Made by a program: the position numbers and the translations under genes
Notes under the pieces: model-generated
Told to the model about the DNA's origin: nothing
Seen by the model: only the letters and a program-made list of their open reading frames with translations
Database searches by the model: none
Shown here: positions 1 to 5,023 of the stretch, in pieces
Layout: the number at the start of each line of letters is the position of its first letter
Position numbering within the stretch: the first letter of the stretch is position 1
From: Deltaproteobacteria bacterium
Lineage (GTDB): Bacteria; Desulfobacterota; Anaeroferrophillalia; Anaeroferrophillales; Tharpellaceae
Length of the DNA stretch: 5,023 bases
Assembly (NCBI GenBank): GCA_030595135.1
Contig: JAUVDU010000167.1
Coordinates: forward strand, 1 to 5,023
Direction: 5' to 3'

Positions 1-161
1 ACCGGACCCGGAACCAACTCAGCTATTTCACGAATCCCCGGGAAAAAATCGAGCCCTTCTTTGGCGACCAACGAAGGATTGGTAGTAACCCCATCGACGA
101 GACCATAATTCATGGCCTCTTTGATCTCATCAAGGTTAGCCGTATCGATAAAAAATTCCAT
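1..161 (-). CDS. Transaldolase, small TalC/FSA family (N-terminal part, runs off the window)
   Basis: The frame opens [20 protein letters not shown] and continues with [14 protein letters not shown], the signature N-terminus of the short (about 215-residue) transaldolase / fructose-6-phosphate aldolase family. This is a cytosolic single-domain TIM barrel that moves a dihydroxyacetone unit through a Schiff-base lysine in the non-oxidative pentose phosphate pathway. Family positions visible here are Asp6, Thr26 and Asn28. The catalytic lysine lies beyond the left edge, so transaldolase and F6P aldolase activity cannot be told apart. The ATG at 161-159 is preceded by GAGGT five bases upstream, inside the end of folK, and the first 26 bases of the gene overlap folK. 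This suggests translational coupling within a tatA-folK-transaldolase operon. Only 53 full codons are present. The family assignment is firm; the exact substrate is not. Confidence 0.9.
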   Translation of the reverse strand, partial: MEFFIDTANLDEIKEAMNYGLVDGVTTNPSLVAKEGLDFFPGIREIAELVPGP

Positions 162-699
162 CTCTTACCTCATTTAATGCAAACATTGGAGGTGGAGCCA
201 CAATTCGGCCCGCCACCTCCTCAGGATGTTTAAGTTGATATTGAAGCAACAACTGAGAAATTGTTCCGTCAAGCCGGGGATGAAACCAGCTTGGAGCAAT
301 CTCACAAAGCGGCTCAAGCACAAATAGTCGATTGCCAAGTTCAGGATGAGGCACCTGCAAATCTGCCTCATCAATTAGATTATCTCCATAAAAGAGGATA
401 TCGAGATCGATAGTCCTCGGCCCCCAGCGCTCTTTCCGCACCCGACCCAGCCGGTTTTCAATTGCCAGCAACTGCTCAAGCAGATCGGAAGCGGCCAGTG
501 AGCTCTGAATCAGCACCACACCATTAAGAAAGCCTCCCTGCTCAAGATAGCCGACAGGAACTGTTTCATAGAGGGATGAGAGTTTGCTTAAGGAGGTCGT
601 CGGCAGCCCTGAGAGGGCTTGCAAAGCTTGATTGATCAAGGCCCGACGATCACCGAGATTGCTGCCAAAACCGATAAAAACTTCACACTCAGAGATCAC
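136..699 (-). CDS. folK: 2-amino-4-hydroxy-6-hydroxymethyldihydropteridine pyrophosphokinase (HPPK)
   Basis: HPPK transfers pyrophosphate from ATP to 6-hydroxymethyl-7,8-dihydropterin, the step before dihydropteroate synthase in folate synthesis; it is a soluble cytosolic enzyme. Visible hallmarks are [11 protein letters not shown] at residues 8-18, the substrate-loop region YETVPVG (44-50), FLNGVV (57-62), and the signature [17 protein letters not shown] (85-101). In that signature Asp98 and Asp100 correspond to the two magnesium ligands, with the usual basic and Trp residues before them. [21 protein letters not shown] (116-136) closes the fold. At 187 residues it is longer than E. coli HPPK (about 160); the extra length is a C-terminal tail from about residue 150 with no recognised motif. 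The start is GTG at 699-697, five bases after the tatA TGA. No strong Shine-Dalgarno is seen, only AAGAAAG further upstream, so translation probably depends on coupling to tatA. The 3' end overlaps the transaldolase start by 26 bp. Confidence 0.95.
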   Translation of the reverse strand: MISECEVFIGFGSNLGDRRALINQALQALSGLPTTSLSKLSSLYETVPVGYLEQGGFLNGVVLIQSSLAASDLLEQLLAIENRLGRVRKERWGPRTIDLDILFYGDNLIDEADLQVPHPELGNRLFVLEPLCEIAPSWFHPRLDGTISQLLLQYQLKHPEEVAGRIVAPPPMFALNEVRDGIFYRYG

Positions 700-704
700 C
701 GATT

Positions 705-929
705 TCAGCCAGCTTTCTTAGAGGTTGTGTCATGATTGCCGTCGGCAGATTCACCAGACCCGTTTTCAGGGGTCACATCAATCTCTTCAGGCTTATCGTG
801 GGAAGCCTTTCTAAAATTGCGAATCCCTTTACCCAACGCACCACCAATCTCGGGCAGTTTTCCGGTGCCGAAAATAATCAGAATGATGACCAGTATGATA
901 ACGAGTTCAGGAATACCAATACCAAACAT
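705..929 (-). CDS. tatA: Twin-arginine translocase subunit TatA/TatE
   Basis: This is the small pore-forming or membrane-weakening subunit of the Tat system, which exports folded and often cofactor-bearing proteins across the inner membrane. The 74-residue protein has the standard layout: a short periplasmic N-terminus, one very hydrophobic helix (residues 6-20) with a polar Glu8 at the conserved position, the Phe20-Gly21 hinge in [11 protein letters not shown], an amphipathic helix through [10 protein letters not shown], and a charged, flexible tail rich in Asp, Glu, Gly and Ser. The length and the FG hinge fit TatA/E rather than TatB, although E8 is a residue common in TatB. The ATG at 929-927 has GGAG seven bases upstream. 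folK starts five bases after the TGA stop. No tatB or tatC is in the window, so those must be elsewhere. No good sigma70 promoter lies directly upstream; transcription may come from the selC promoter. Confidence 0.93.
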   Translation of the reverse strand: MFGIGIPELVIILVIILIIFGTGKLPEIGGALGKGIRNFRKASHDKPEEIDVTPENGSGESADGNHDTTSKKAG

Positions 930-1011
930 TTTGACTCCATTATTTCATAAAATCCAAGAAATACAACTTTTGGCCGTTTTCTACTAAAATCAATCAGCAA
1001 TATCTAGCCAG

Positions 1012-1039
1012 CTTCCGCCAAACAAAAGTTTGGCGGAAG
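1012..1039 (-). repeat. 12-bp perfect inverted repeat overlapping the selC 3' end
   Basis: Read on the minus strand, CTTCCGCCAAAC (1039-1028), a TTTT loop, and GTTTGGCGGAAG (1023-1012) form a perfect 12-bp hairpin. The 5' arm is the last nine bases of tRNA-Sec, including discriminator and CCA, plus three trailer bases. The 3' arm is therefore a mimic of the acceptor 5' strand (GGAAG). No U-tract follows (CTGGCTAGAT comes next), so it is not a classical intrinsic terminator. It could act as a processing signal, a block to readthrough, or a competing fold in the precursor; the role is inferred, the pairing is seen directly. Confidence 0.85.
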
Positions 1040-1128
1040 TGTATGGGAATCGAACCCACCTTTCCGGGTATCAGCCGAAAACACTGGATTTGAAGTCCAG
1101 GCTGCCCACCAGTGACAGAGACACTTCC
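1031..1128 (-). tRNA. selC: tRNA-Sec (anticodon UCA), selenocysteine tRNA
   Basis: On the minus strand a 98-nt tRNA folds with the bacterial selenocysteine layout. The acceptor stem has 8 bp (GGAAGTGT with ACACTTCC), followed by discriminator G and an encoded CCA (1033-1031). There is a D arm, and an anticodon stem CTGGA/TCCAG with loop CTTCAAA that places the anticodon TCA at 1093-1091. The variable arm is long, with a 7-bp stem TTTTCGG/CCGGAAA, and the T arm is GTGGG-TTCGATT-CCCAT. The 8+5 acceptor/T stack and the big extra arm are diagnostic of SelC, which inserts selenocysteine at UGA with SelA, SelB and SelD. The anticodon arm is nearly identical to E. coli selC. Its presence implies that the organism makes selenoproteins encoded elsewhere; none of the sel protein genes is in this window. 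Confidence 0.97.
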
Positions 1129-1164
1129 TAAAAAACCGAGCCTCAAATCTTAAGAGAGGGACGA

Positions 1165-1193
1165 ATTATAGCAATTTTCAACCTCAAAGTCAA
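1165..1193 (-). promoter_or_regulatory. Strong sigma70-type promoter for selC
   Basis: On the minus strand the -35 is TTGACT (1193-1188), the spacer is exactly 17 bp, and the -10 is TATAAT (1170-1165) with an upstream TGC that makes an extended -10. The predicted start near 1158 gives a leader of about 30 nt before the tRNA 5' end at 1128. It lies in the gap after the SPOR gene stop, so selC has its own promoter. With no clear promoter before tatA, it may also feed tatA, folK and the transaldolase. Confidence 0.85.
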
Positions 1194-1216
1194 CGCCATT
1201 TCGAATTAGAGAACCT

Positions 1217-1241
1217 AAAAAAAGAGGTCATTTTCTGATCT
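1217..1241 (-). terminator. Possible weak intrinsic terminator of the SPOR-protein gene
   Basis: At the stop codon of the SPOR gene the minus strand reads AGATCA-GAAAA-TGACCT, a 6-bp stem with one A-C mismatch, followed by C and then seven Ts after CT (1223-1217). The T-run is convincing but the stem is weak and AT-rich, and it overlaps the stop codon. It is a candidate only. Confidence 0.35.
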
Positions 1242-2667
1242 TTCGAATCAAACTATCTTCTCTGGGGAAAATATCGGCCAACTTTTGCTGCACCACCTGC
1301 GCCTCTTCTCTCGTAACCCCGCCGGGGACAAGCACCCTTTGCCAAACCCCTTTCTCTTTAAGGTCAACCTCTACCTGATAAGCGTCAAAGCCTTTTTTCT
1401 GCAACATCGCAAGCTGGCTAGAGGCCCTTTTTTTACTCCTAAAAGAGCCAATGTGGATAGCGTAAGGCAACACCGCAGGTTCTTCGGTTATACTGGCGGC
1501 GGCCGAGACTGCTTCTGCAAGCGGCTTTATTTCAGCAACGGCTTTCGGGCCGTCTTGCGCTAATTTCACCCCTGAAACAGAGGTTTTTTCTCCAGCATTT
1601 TCCGGTAATGCGGCCGAAGCTTCAGATTTCTTCACCGATTCGGCTACCGGCCTATCCAAAACTTCCGCCCTCTGAGCAACAAGCTTCTCTTGCTCCGCTG
1701 CCGGCAACTGAGAAACGACTGCCGTCACCGGTTCAAGGGTTGCTTCTTGAGGCAGAGTTCCGGACTCTTTTTCTTTAAGATCGGAGGATTCAATCACCGC
1801 AGAATCACGGGCAGGAACTACGCCGGTTTGATGATCACCTGAGGTCTCTTGCACATTTCCTGACCCAGACTCCGCAGTTGTCACTTTTTTCGCGACAATC
1901 TGCTCTTTGGCCGACGGCGGCGAAGCAAGTTTAACCGGCTGTGACAAAGGCATCGGTTTAACCACTCGGGCCACCGGTTTTGCGCCAAAATTCTGCAAAA
2001 AGAACCAACCGGCACCTCCGGCACAGATCACCACAAAAAGCAGAATCAACAACAGAGGACGACGGCTCCGTGATAATTCTACAACCGGGGGTTGGACTAC
2101 AGTCGGAGACGGGGCTGGAATCACTTCTGAATGACCAAGCGCTAGATCACCCTCTGTAAAATCCAGCTCATCGACGTCAACATTTAGATCTGTTTTTTCA
2201 ACATCAGAATCTACATCTTTCATGTTTTCAGACACGTCAGATACTTCATCAACACTTTGACTTGCATCATCAATATCCCGCCCTACATCATCAAGGCTGA
2301 AGGCTTCGGCCAAAACCCCTTCCAAATCCGCATCAACATCTTCATCTTCCCAAAGATCGGCCAAAACTCGGATATCTTCTACCTCTGCAGCCGGATCCTT
2401 CTGATCTGATGATTGCAGGCCGAATTCTTCGGGATTAAAGTCAAAGATTTCATCAGGACGCTCATAAGCGCTGAACTTATCATCAATCCGACCTTCAGGG
2501 AGCGGAGTCTCAGAGCTCATATTTTCAGGCACTACCGAACCAACGTTGTCAACCGCAACATCAAACATATCTCCTTTCCCCTGCTCAGGCTGTAAAGGCC
2601 CTTGACAAACCGGGCAAACCGTAACATCATCATCCGCAATCCGCAATTTACATTCAGAACAATACAT
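1228..2667 (-). CDS. Membrane protein with N-terminal Cys4 ribbon, acidic segment, one TM helix and C-terminal SPOR domain
   Basis: The 479-residue protein has five parts. Residues 3-21 contain two CxxC knuckles (Cys3/Cys6, Cys18/Cys21), a likely zinc ribbon. Residues about 30-180 are strongly Asp/Glu-rich and low in complexity. A hydrophobic helix at about 204-224 follows a basic SRSRRP flank, which predicts the N-terminus inside and the C-terminus in the periplasm. Residues about 230-400 form an Ala/Pro/Glu/Val-rich linker. Residues about 401-476 are a SPOR domain (YAIHIGSFRSKKRASSQLA, then KKGFDAY and WQRVLVPG). SPOR domains bind denuded septal peptidoglycan, so a role at the division site or cell wall, by analogy with FtsN or DedD, is plausible but inferred. 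An upstream GTG at 2691 would add eight residues. The ATG at 2667 is chosen because AGAGGGGA stands at the right distance and the ribbon begins immediately after it. The gene has its own promoter, diverging from lon. I do not recognise a named gene. Confidence 0.85.
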   Translation of the reverse strand: MYCSECKLRIADDDVTVCPVCQGPLQPEQGKGDMFDVAVDNVGSVVPENMSSETPLPEGRIDDKFSAYERPDEIFDFNPEEFGLQSSDQKDPAAEVEDIRVLADLWEDEDVDADLEGVLAEAFSLDDVGRDIDDASQSVDEVSDVSENMKDVDSDVEKTDLNVDVDELDFTEGDLALGHSEVIPAPSPTVVQPPVVELSRSRRPLLLILLFVVICAGGAGWFFLQNFGAKPVARVVKPMPLSQPVKLASPPSAKEQIVAKKVTTAESGSGNVQETSGDHQTGVVPARDSAVIESSDLKEKESGTLPQEATLEPVTAVVSQLPAAEQEKLVAQRAEVLDRPVAESVKKSEASAALPENAGEKTSVSGVKLAQDGPKAVAEIKPLAEAVSAAASITEEPAVLPYAIHIGSFRSKKRASSQLAMLQKKGFDAYQVEVDLKEKGVWQRVLVPGGVTREEAQVVQQKLADIFPREDSLIRKIRK

Positions 2668-2673
2668 ATCCGA

Positions 2674-2681
2674 TCCCCTCT
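2674..2681 (-). promoter_or_regulatory. Ribosome binding site that decides the SPOR-gene start
   Basis: The minus strand reads AGAGGGGA six bases before the ATG at 2667 (the AGAGG core is nine bases from it). The alternative GTG at 2691 has no comparable purine-rich site, so the shorter 479-residue product is preferred. Confidence 0.65.
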
Positions 2682-2730
2682 TTCCCCTCACTCAAACACC
2701 AAGTAACTTTTTCAAGAAAAATTATTAATA

Positions 2731-2759
2731 ACTATATACTTTTTTTTCAATCACAGCAA
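2731..2759 (-). promoter_or_regulatory. Sigma70-type promoter of the SPOR-protein gene
   Basis: On the minus strand the -35 is TTGCTG (2759-2754), the spacer is 17 bp and contains an eight-base A-run, and the -10 is TATAGT (2736-2731). A start near 2724 would give a leader of roughly 57 nt to the ATG at 2667. Its -35 lies back to back with the lon -35, 13 bp apart. Confidence 0.7.
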
Positions 2760-2766
2760 GAGTGAT
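2750..2766. promoter_or_regulatory. Small inverted repeat between the divergent -35 elements (candidate operator)
   Basis: ATCAC (2750-2754), seven bases, then GTGAT (2762-2766) form a 5+5 bp dyad. It covers the -35 of the SPOR-gene promoter and ends 6 bp before the -35 of the lon promoter, a position from which one bound dimer could touch both promoters. The arms are short and chance is a real alternative. Confidence 0.3.
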
Positions 2767-2772
2767 CTCAAC

Positions 2773-2801
2773 TTGACAAAAGACCAACGACATCCTACAT
2801 T
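2773..2801 (+). promoter_or_regulatory. Sigma70-type promoter of lon
   Basis: A perfect -35 TTGACA (2773-2778), a 17-bp spacer and -10 TACATT (2796-2801, four of six consensus) precede lon. The expected start near 2808 leaves a leader of about 47 nt. I see neither a CIRCE element nor a sigma32-type CCCCAT -10, so heat-shock control is not evident from this sequence. Confidence 0.75.
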
Positions 2802-2838
2802 CAATTCAACAACCTTTTACTAAACCTATTAAATCAAA

Positions 2839-2843
2839 TGAGG
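2839..2843 (+). promoter_or_regulatory. Ribosome binding site of lon
   Basis: TGAGG ends 11 bases before the GTG at 2855, a slightly long spacing. It is the only purine-rich site near a start that leaves the normal short lead (about 12 residues) before the conserved LPILALHNIVIFP segment. Confidence 0.5.
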
Positions 2844-2854
2844 CAATCATTCCC

Positions 2855-5023
2855 GTGAATTCAAGCCCAGCCCAACTACTTCCCGATCGTCTCCCGATTC
2901 TGGCCCTGCACAATATCGTTATTTTCCCGCTATTAGCAATCAGTATCACCGCCAGACGCCCTGAAGATATCGAACTACTGCTTAATTGTCAGGAAAAAAA
3001 TAAACTTATTGCGATCGCCAATCAGCACCGGCCCGGAGCCCTGCCCCTGACCTACGACAACATCTATCCGGTCGGCACCGCCTGCCGGATAAGCCAGGCA
3101 AAGCTAAATAGCGCCTCACAACTAGAGGCCGTACTCGAAGGTATCTGCCGCGTATCTTTTCTCAGGCTGTTAAATAGTGGCAAACAACCCCAAGCTTTAA
3201 TTGCCGGTTATCAGGATGGCGGCCAAGCCTCCGACAGCACCACGCAAATGCTTATGGAGAGTGCCTTAAGCCTGCTCAAAACCTGCTGTGCGGCGGGCCA
3301 GCCACTGCCCGAATCAGCCACCAACCTGCTTGACCGCATCAGCAACCCGGGACATCTTGCCGACCTCATCATCATCTATCTGCAGCCAAATTTCACGATC
3401 CAGCAGCAAGCCCTCTCCCTGACCAACCCCAAAGACCGCCTCAAACTGGTTCATCAGCTACTTTATGAAAAACAGAAAAAATTAAGCCAAGGCGAGAAAT
3501 CGGGCCATCCCGAGGCCGCACGCTGGCCCGGCCAAACCGGCCCCCAAAACCCACGCGACCCCAACGAGAGTGAGGAGCTCGTTGAGCTTAAGAAAAAAAT
3601 AACCGAGCTTGAACTCGATAAGCAAATTCACAAAACCGTGATAAAAGAACTCGACCGCCTGGAACGGATGAATCCGGCTGCCCCTGACTACCACAACATC
3701 CTCCATTATGTCGAATACATCTCCGAGTTGCCCTGGCAAGAGGAGAGTCAGGAAAACCTTAACCTCAACAAAGCTGAAAAGATTCTTAACCAAGATCATT
3801 TCGGTCTCGACAAAATTAAGGAGAGAATTCTAGAACATCTGGCCGTACGCCAACTCAATAAAGATATAAAGGGCCCGATTATCTGCCTGGTGGGGCCTCC
3901 CGGCGTCGGCAAAACCTCTCTCGGAAAATCGATTGCCCGCGCCATGGGCAGAAAGTTCATTCGTCTCTCATTAGGCGGAGTCCATGATGAAGCCGAGATC
4001 AGAGGTCATCGCCGTACCTATCTTGGAGCCATGCCCGGCAAGATCATCCAAGAGATCAAACGAGCGGAAAGCCGTAATCCGGTCTTCATGCTTGATGAAG
4101 TTGACAAACTGGGACGTGATTTTCGCGGAGACCCGGCATCGGCCCTGCTTGAAGTAATGGATCCGGAACAAAACAACGCCTTTACCGACCACTACCTCAA
4201 CCTACCTTTTGATTTAAGCCGGGTTCTTTTTATCGCCACCGCCAACCAGAGCGATCCGATTCCGGCGCCACTGCTGGATCGCATGGAGATTATCTCCCTG
4301 CCCGGCTACAGCGAAGAGGAAAAAAAGAGTATTGCCTGGCGCTACCTGATCGACCGGCAAAGAGAAAACCACGGACTCAAAGAGGAGAAAATAGCCTTTA
4401 CCGACGAAGCTTTGGATGACATTATCGATCACTACACTCGTGAATCAGGGGTTCGTAACCTGGAAAAAATGATCGGCAAAATCATGCGTAAATGCGCTCG
4501 AGATAAAGTCGCCGGCGAAACGATGCCAAAATCAATCACCAGCAGGTCTCTGGAAAAGTTGCTGGGCCCCACCCGATATCACAAGGAACTAGCCGCCGCC
4601 CGCAGCCGTATCGGCATCGTTACCGGCCTCGCCTGGACTCCGACCGGCGGCGATATTCTTTTCATTGAAGCAGCTTTAATGGAGAGTAAAAAAGGGGAAA
4701 ATCTGACCCTGACCGGATCCTTGGGTGATGTTATGAAGGAGTCTGCCCTAACCGCCTTAAGCTATCTTCGCAGCCTCAGCTCTAATTACGGAATAGAGGG
4801 GAATTTCTTTGACAAACACCTGATCCACATCCATATACCATCAGGCTCAATCCCTAAAGATGGCCCTTCCGCCGGATTAGCCATCTTTCTGACCCTGCTC
4901 TCATTGGCCGGCGGCCAAATCGCCGACCATCAAATCGCGGTCACCGGAGAGATCTCTCTTTCAGGTCGCGTCCTGCCGGTCGGCGGCATCAAAGAGAAGG
5001 TTCTTGCCGCCCGGCGAGCGGGA
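2855..5023 (+). CDS. lon: ATP-dependent Lon protease, divergent LonA-type (3' end beyond the window)
   Basis: Lon is a cytosolic hexameric AAA+ serine protease that unfolds and degrades damaged and regulatory proteins. All 723 codons from GTG at 2855 to the right edge are open. The order is a LON N-domain (about 13-205, opening LPILALHNIVIFP), Walker A GPPGVGKT (347-354), pore region GGVHDEAEIRGHRRTYLGAMPG (374-395), Walker B FMLDEVDK (411-418), sensor 1 Asn464 in ATANQ, arginine finger Arg476 in LLDRME, and sensor 2 Arg534 in ESGVRNLEK. The protease domain begins near 587 with catalytic Ser672 in PKDGPSAG and Lys715 in GGIKEKVLAA. The Ser-Lys spacing of 43 equals that of E. coli S679/K722. 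About 60-70 residues should be missing. Oddity: between RLKLVHQLLYEKQKK (195-209) and the EELVELKKK helix (240-248), the usual long helix with the YYLNEQMKAIQKELGE motif is absent and a Pro/Gly-rich linker stands there. All catalytic residues are intact, so it should be active; it may be a second Lon paralogue. Confidence 0.97.
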   Translation, partial: MNSSPAQLLPDRLPILALHNIVIFPLLAISITARRPEDIELLLNCQEKNKLIAIANQHRPGALPLTYDNIYPVGTACRISQAKLNSASQLEAVLEGICRVSFLRLLNSGKQPQALIAGYQDGGQASDSTTQMLMESALSLLKTCCAAGQPLPESATNLLDRISNPGHLADLIIIYLQPNFTIQQQALSLTNPKDRLKLVHQLLYEKQKKLSQGEKSGHPEAARWPGQTGPQNPRDPNESEELVELKKKITELELDKQIHKTVIKELDRLERMNPAAPDYHNILHYVEYISELPWQEESQENLNLNKAEKILNQDHFGLDKIKERILEHLAVRQLNKDIKGPIICLVGPPGVGKTSLGKSIARAMGRKFIRLSLGGVHDEAEIRGHRRTYLGAMPGKIIQEIKRAESRNPVFMLDEVDKLGRDFRGDPASALLEVMDPEQNNAFTDHYLNLPFDLSRVLFIATANQSDPIPAPLLDRMEIISLPGYSEEEKKSIAWRYLIDRQRENHGLKEEKIAFTDEALDDIIDHYTRESGVRNLEKMIGKIMRKCARDKVAGETMPKSITSRSLEKLLGPTRYHKELAAARSRIGIVTGLAWTPTGGDILFIEAALMESKKGENLTLTGSLGDVMKESALTALSYLRSLSSNYGIEGNFFDKHLIHIHIPSGSIPKDGPSAGLAIFLTLLSLAGGQIADHQIAVTGEISLSGRVLPVGGIKEKVLAARRAG

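Noticed and set aside
696..707. Selenocysteine readthrough of the tatA TGA
   Set aside because: The next in-frame codons are AAT CGG TGA, so readthrough would add only a few residues. TatA is not a selenoprotein family, and folK begins immediately after.
732..987. Plus-strand open frames opposite tatA
   Set aside because: Both are antisense shadows of a clear tatA gene, with no recognisable protein features.
997..1010. Sigma54-like TGGC-N6-TTGC on the minus strand upstream of tatA
   Set aside because: The consensus needs seven bases between TGGC and TTGC (GG and GC 10 apart). Here there are six, and sigma54 promoters tolerate spacing changes poorly.
1012..1039. tRNA-associated integration (att) site at selC, a known island hotspot
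   Set aside because: The repeat is inverted, not the direct duplication left by integration, and no integrase or foreign-looking gene is adjacent.
2838..2858. Six-codon leader-like frame (ATG AGG CAA TCA TTC CCG TGA) whose stop overlaps the lon GTG
   Set aside because: It has no Shine-Dalgarno of its own, its second codon sits on the lon ribosome binding site, and it is short enough to occur by chance.
3479..3574. Frameshift pair in lon explaining the missing coiled-coil motif
   Set aside because: The frame is continuous, and I see no YYL-EQ-like sequence in the other two frames of this stretch.
3482..4432. Minus-strand open frames at 3482-3799, 3971-4192 and 4214-4432
   Set aside because: They lie antisense inside the unmistakable lon reading frame, lack start signals and show no recognisable domains.

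Overview
The window carries one minus-strand gene cluster and one divergent plus-strand gene. The sequence has moderate GC content. The TatA hinge [11 protein letters not shown], an encoded selenocysteine tRNA, and a two-CxxC/SPOR membrane protein together suggest a Gram-negative, probably anaerobic bacterium of the Desulfobacterota (former Deltaproteobacteria) type. The lineage is an inference from protein flavour, not something the sequence proves.

Layout, left to right. Positions 1-161 (minus) hold the N-terminal 53 residues of a small TalC/FSA-type transaldolase, which runs off the left edge. Positions 136-699 (minus) hold folK (HPPK, folate biosynthesis). It overlaps the transaldolase start by 26 bp and starts 5 bp after the tatA stop. 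Positions 705-929 (minus) hold a TatA/E-type twin-arginine translocase subunit. Positions 1031-1128 (minus) hold selC, tRNA-Sec with anticodon UCA and an encoded CCA. It sits behind a near-perfect extended -10 sigma70 promoter (1165-1193). A 12-bp perfect inverted repeat overlaps its 3' end (1012-1039). Positions 1228-2667 (minus) hold a 479-residue bitopic membrane protein: N-terminal Cys4 ribbon, long acidic segment, one membrane helix, Ala/Pro/Glu-rich linker and a C-terminal SPOR domain. Positions 2668-2854 are a divergent promoter region with two back-to-back sigma70 promoters, each with a 17-bp spacer, and a small inverted repeat between them. From 2855 to the right edge (plus) runs an ATP-dependent Lon protease that includes the complete Ser-Lys catalytic dyad. 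Only about the last 60-70 residues are missing.

How the parts relate. tatA, folK and the transaldolase are packed like an operon. No convincing promoter is visible just before tatA, so selC and the three genes may share the selC promoter. The SPOR gene and lon are separately transcribed from the shared intergenic region.

Most of the content is ordinary housekeeping. The points worth a second look are the Lon protein, which lacks the usual YYLNEQ-type coiled-coil segment of LonA and has a Pro/Gly-rich linker there; the perfect hairpin that can sequester the 3' acceptor strand of tRNA-Sec; and the Cys4-ribbon/acidic/TM/SPOR architecture. I see no mobile element, CRISPR array or clearly new multi-gene system in the window.
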